This document shows positions 63,402 to 64,000 of a stretch of 64,000 nucleotides of DNA, one piece after another (position 1 is the first letter of the stretch; each line of letters begins with the position of its first letter). Where the stretch lies: positions 62,001 through 126,000 of the forward strand of contig NZ_JNXE01000005.1 of the NCBI RefSeq assembly GCF_000716605.1, written 5' to 3'. Below the pieces are notes generated by a model, which was given only the letters and a program-made list of their open reading frames with translations, ran no database searches and had not been told where the DNA came from. A program made the translations under genes and the position numbers. This DNA is from Streptomyces sp. NRRL F-525. Lineage in GTDB: Bacteria; Actinomycetota; Actinomycetes; Streptomycetales; Streptomycetaceae.

Positions 63402-63437
63402 GAAGGCCCGGCGCCCCTCAGGGGGAGCCGGGCCTTC
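63402..63437 (+). terminator. Terminator after groEL1
   Basis: GAAGGCCCGGC (63402-63412) pairs perfectly with GCCGGGCCTTC (63427-63437) and an inner CCCCT/AGGGG extends the stem. It is 27 bp past the groEL stop and also faces the convergent dehydrogenase gene. No T-run. Confidence 0.8.
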
Positions 63438-63490
63438 GCGTTCCGCCGAAGCCTTCGTCACCGTGGCCGCCGTCATCGAGGCGGCTGCCG

Positions 63491-64000
63491 TCACTGCGGC
63501 CCGTACTTCCGCCCGGTCTTCGAGGTGACCCCGCCCAGCACCGCCTGCGGAGTGATCTTCACCAGGCCCATCAGCGCCTTGTAGCGCGGATCCGGGATCG
63601 ACAGCGTCTTGCCGCGCGCCAGATCCGCGAGCGCCGCCGCGACCAGCTTGTCCGCGTCCAGCCACATCCAGTTCGGGATGTTGTCCGTGCCCATCCCGGC
63701 CCGCTCGTGGAACTCGGTCCGTACGAAACCGGGCGCCAGCGCCATCAGCCGTACGCCCGTGCCGGCCAGGTCCTTGGCCGCGCCCTGCGTGAACTGCACG
63801 ACCCACGCCTTCGAGGCGCCGTACGTCCCGCGCGGTACGAAGGCGGCGACCGACGCCACGTTCACGACCCCGCCGCGCCCGCGCTCCCGCATCGCCTCGG
63901 CCGCCGCGCTGGTCAGCCGCAGCACCGCCTCGCAGTGCACCTTGAGCATCTTCAGCTCGTCGGCCATGGACACGTCGAGGTAGCGGCCCTTGTTGCCGAA
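63491..64000 (-). CDS. Short-chain dehydrogenase, C-terminal part (start beyond the window)
   Basis: 170 codons visible; the frame stays open to the edge, where FGNKGRYLDVSMADELKMLK shows that an NNAGFGNKG-type motif lies just outside. The catalytic set is visible as NVASVAAFVPRGTYGASKAW (Ser, Tyr-x-x-x-Lys), followed by APGFVRTEFHERAG. The C-terminal region (LDADKLVAAALADLARGKTL) fits the classical SDR group acting on lipids or ketones; the substrate is unknown. Confidence 0.88.
   Translation of the reverse strand, partial: FGNKGRYLDVSMADELKMLKVHCEAVLRLTSAAAEAMRERGRGGVVNVASVAAFVPRGTYGASKAWVVQFTQGAAKDLAGTGVRLMALAPGFVRTEFHERAGMGTDNIPNWMWLDADKLVAAALADLARGKTLSIPDPRYKALMGLVKITPQAVLGGVTSKTGRKYGPQ

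Overview
The window is chromosomal DNA of a Streptomyces or very close relative. GC is high throughout, many starts are GTG, several genes appear to be leaderless, and the gene order is the actinobacterial S10-spc-alpha block followed by glmM, glmS, acpS, alr, tsaE-B-rimI-D and groES-groEL with a His-rich GroEL tail. No rRNA, tRNA, CRISPR array, insertion sequence or phage gene was seen.

Layout. 1-2448: edge of a secreted S41-type peptidase, a decayed WXG100-like gene, and the long leader of the ribosomal operon. 2449-12238: rpsJ to rpsQ, then rplN to rplO, closed by a strong terminator. 12498-18850: secY-adk, map, infA, rpmJ, rpsM, rpsK, rpoA, rplQ. 18977-25654: truA, a membrane-anchored protein, rplM-rpsI, glmM, a DUF389 protein and coaA. 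25736-28908: a minus-strand accessory run with a CbrC-family protein, an unknown gene, a broken tandem copy of it, and a 445-residue protein with an internal duplication. 29132-35944: glmS, an HflX N-domain-like protein, a DUF397 protein and an XRE/DUF5753 regulator separated by small membrane proteins, and a Tat-exported protein. 35979-46424: acpS, nnr, an L,D-transpeptidase, alr, a hydrolase, tsaE, a degenerate YkuD-fold protein, tsaB-rimI-tsaD and a VapBC-type pair. 46437-60980: a xylo-oligosaccharide cluster (bxlA, bxlG, bxlF, bxlE, bxlR and a GH10-CBM2 xylanase), an LCP protein, a DGPF/ECF42 sigma pair, a methyltransferase, and a deacetylase with a degenerate tandem copy. 61328 to the end: groES-groEL under two CIRCE elements, then a cut-off short-chain dehydrogenase.

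How they work together. The core genes are translation, secretion, wall-precursor and chaperone genes (glmS and glmM to UDP-GlcNAc, alr for D-Ala, TsaB/D/E for t6A). Accessory genes fill the spaces. The xylan set has a visible shared logic: a secreted xylanase, an ABC importer, a GH3 enzyme and a LacI repressor, with the same CGAA-N3-TTCG motif upstream of both the importer and the xylanase.

The best leads are the shared operator of the xylan regulon; a dispersed hairpin repeat that forms the start of the bxlF coding region; the broken tandem gene and duplicated-domain protein at 26.7-28.9 kb; two proteins that kept their fold but lost catalytic residues (YkuD at 42464-43024, NodB at 59770-60477); a 24-bp palindrome before a 55-residue ORF; an AT-rich double dyad after glmS; and alternative hairpins in the S10 leader.
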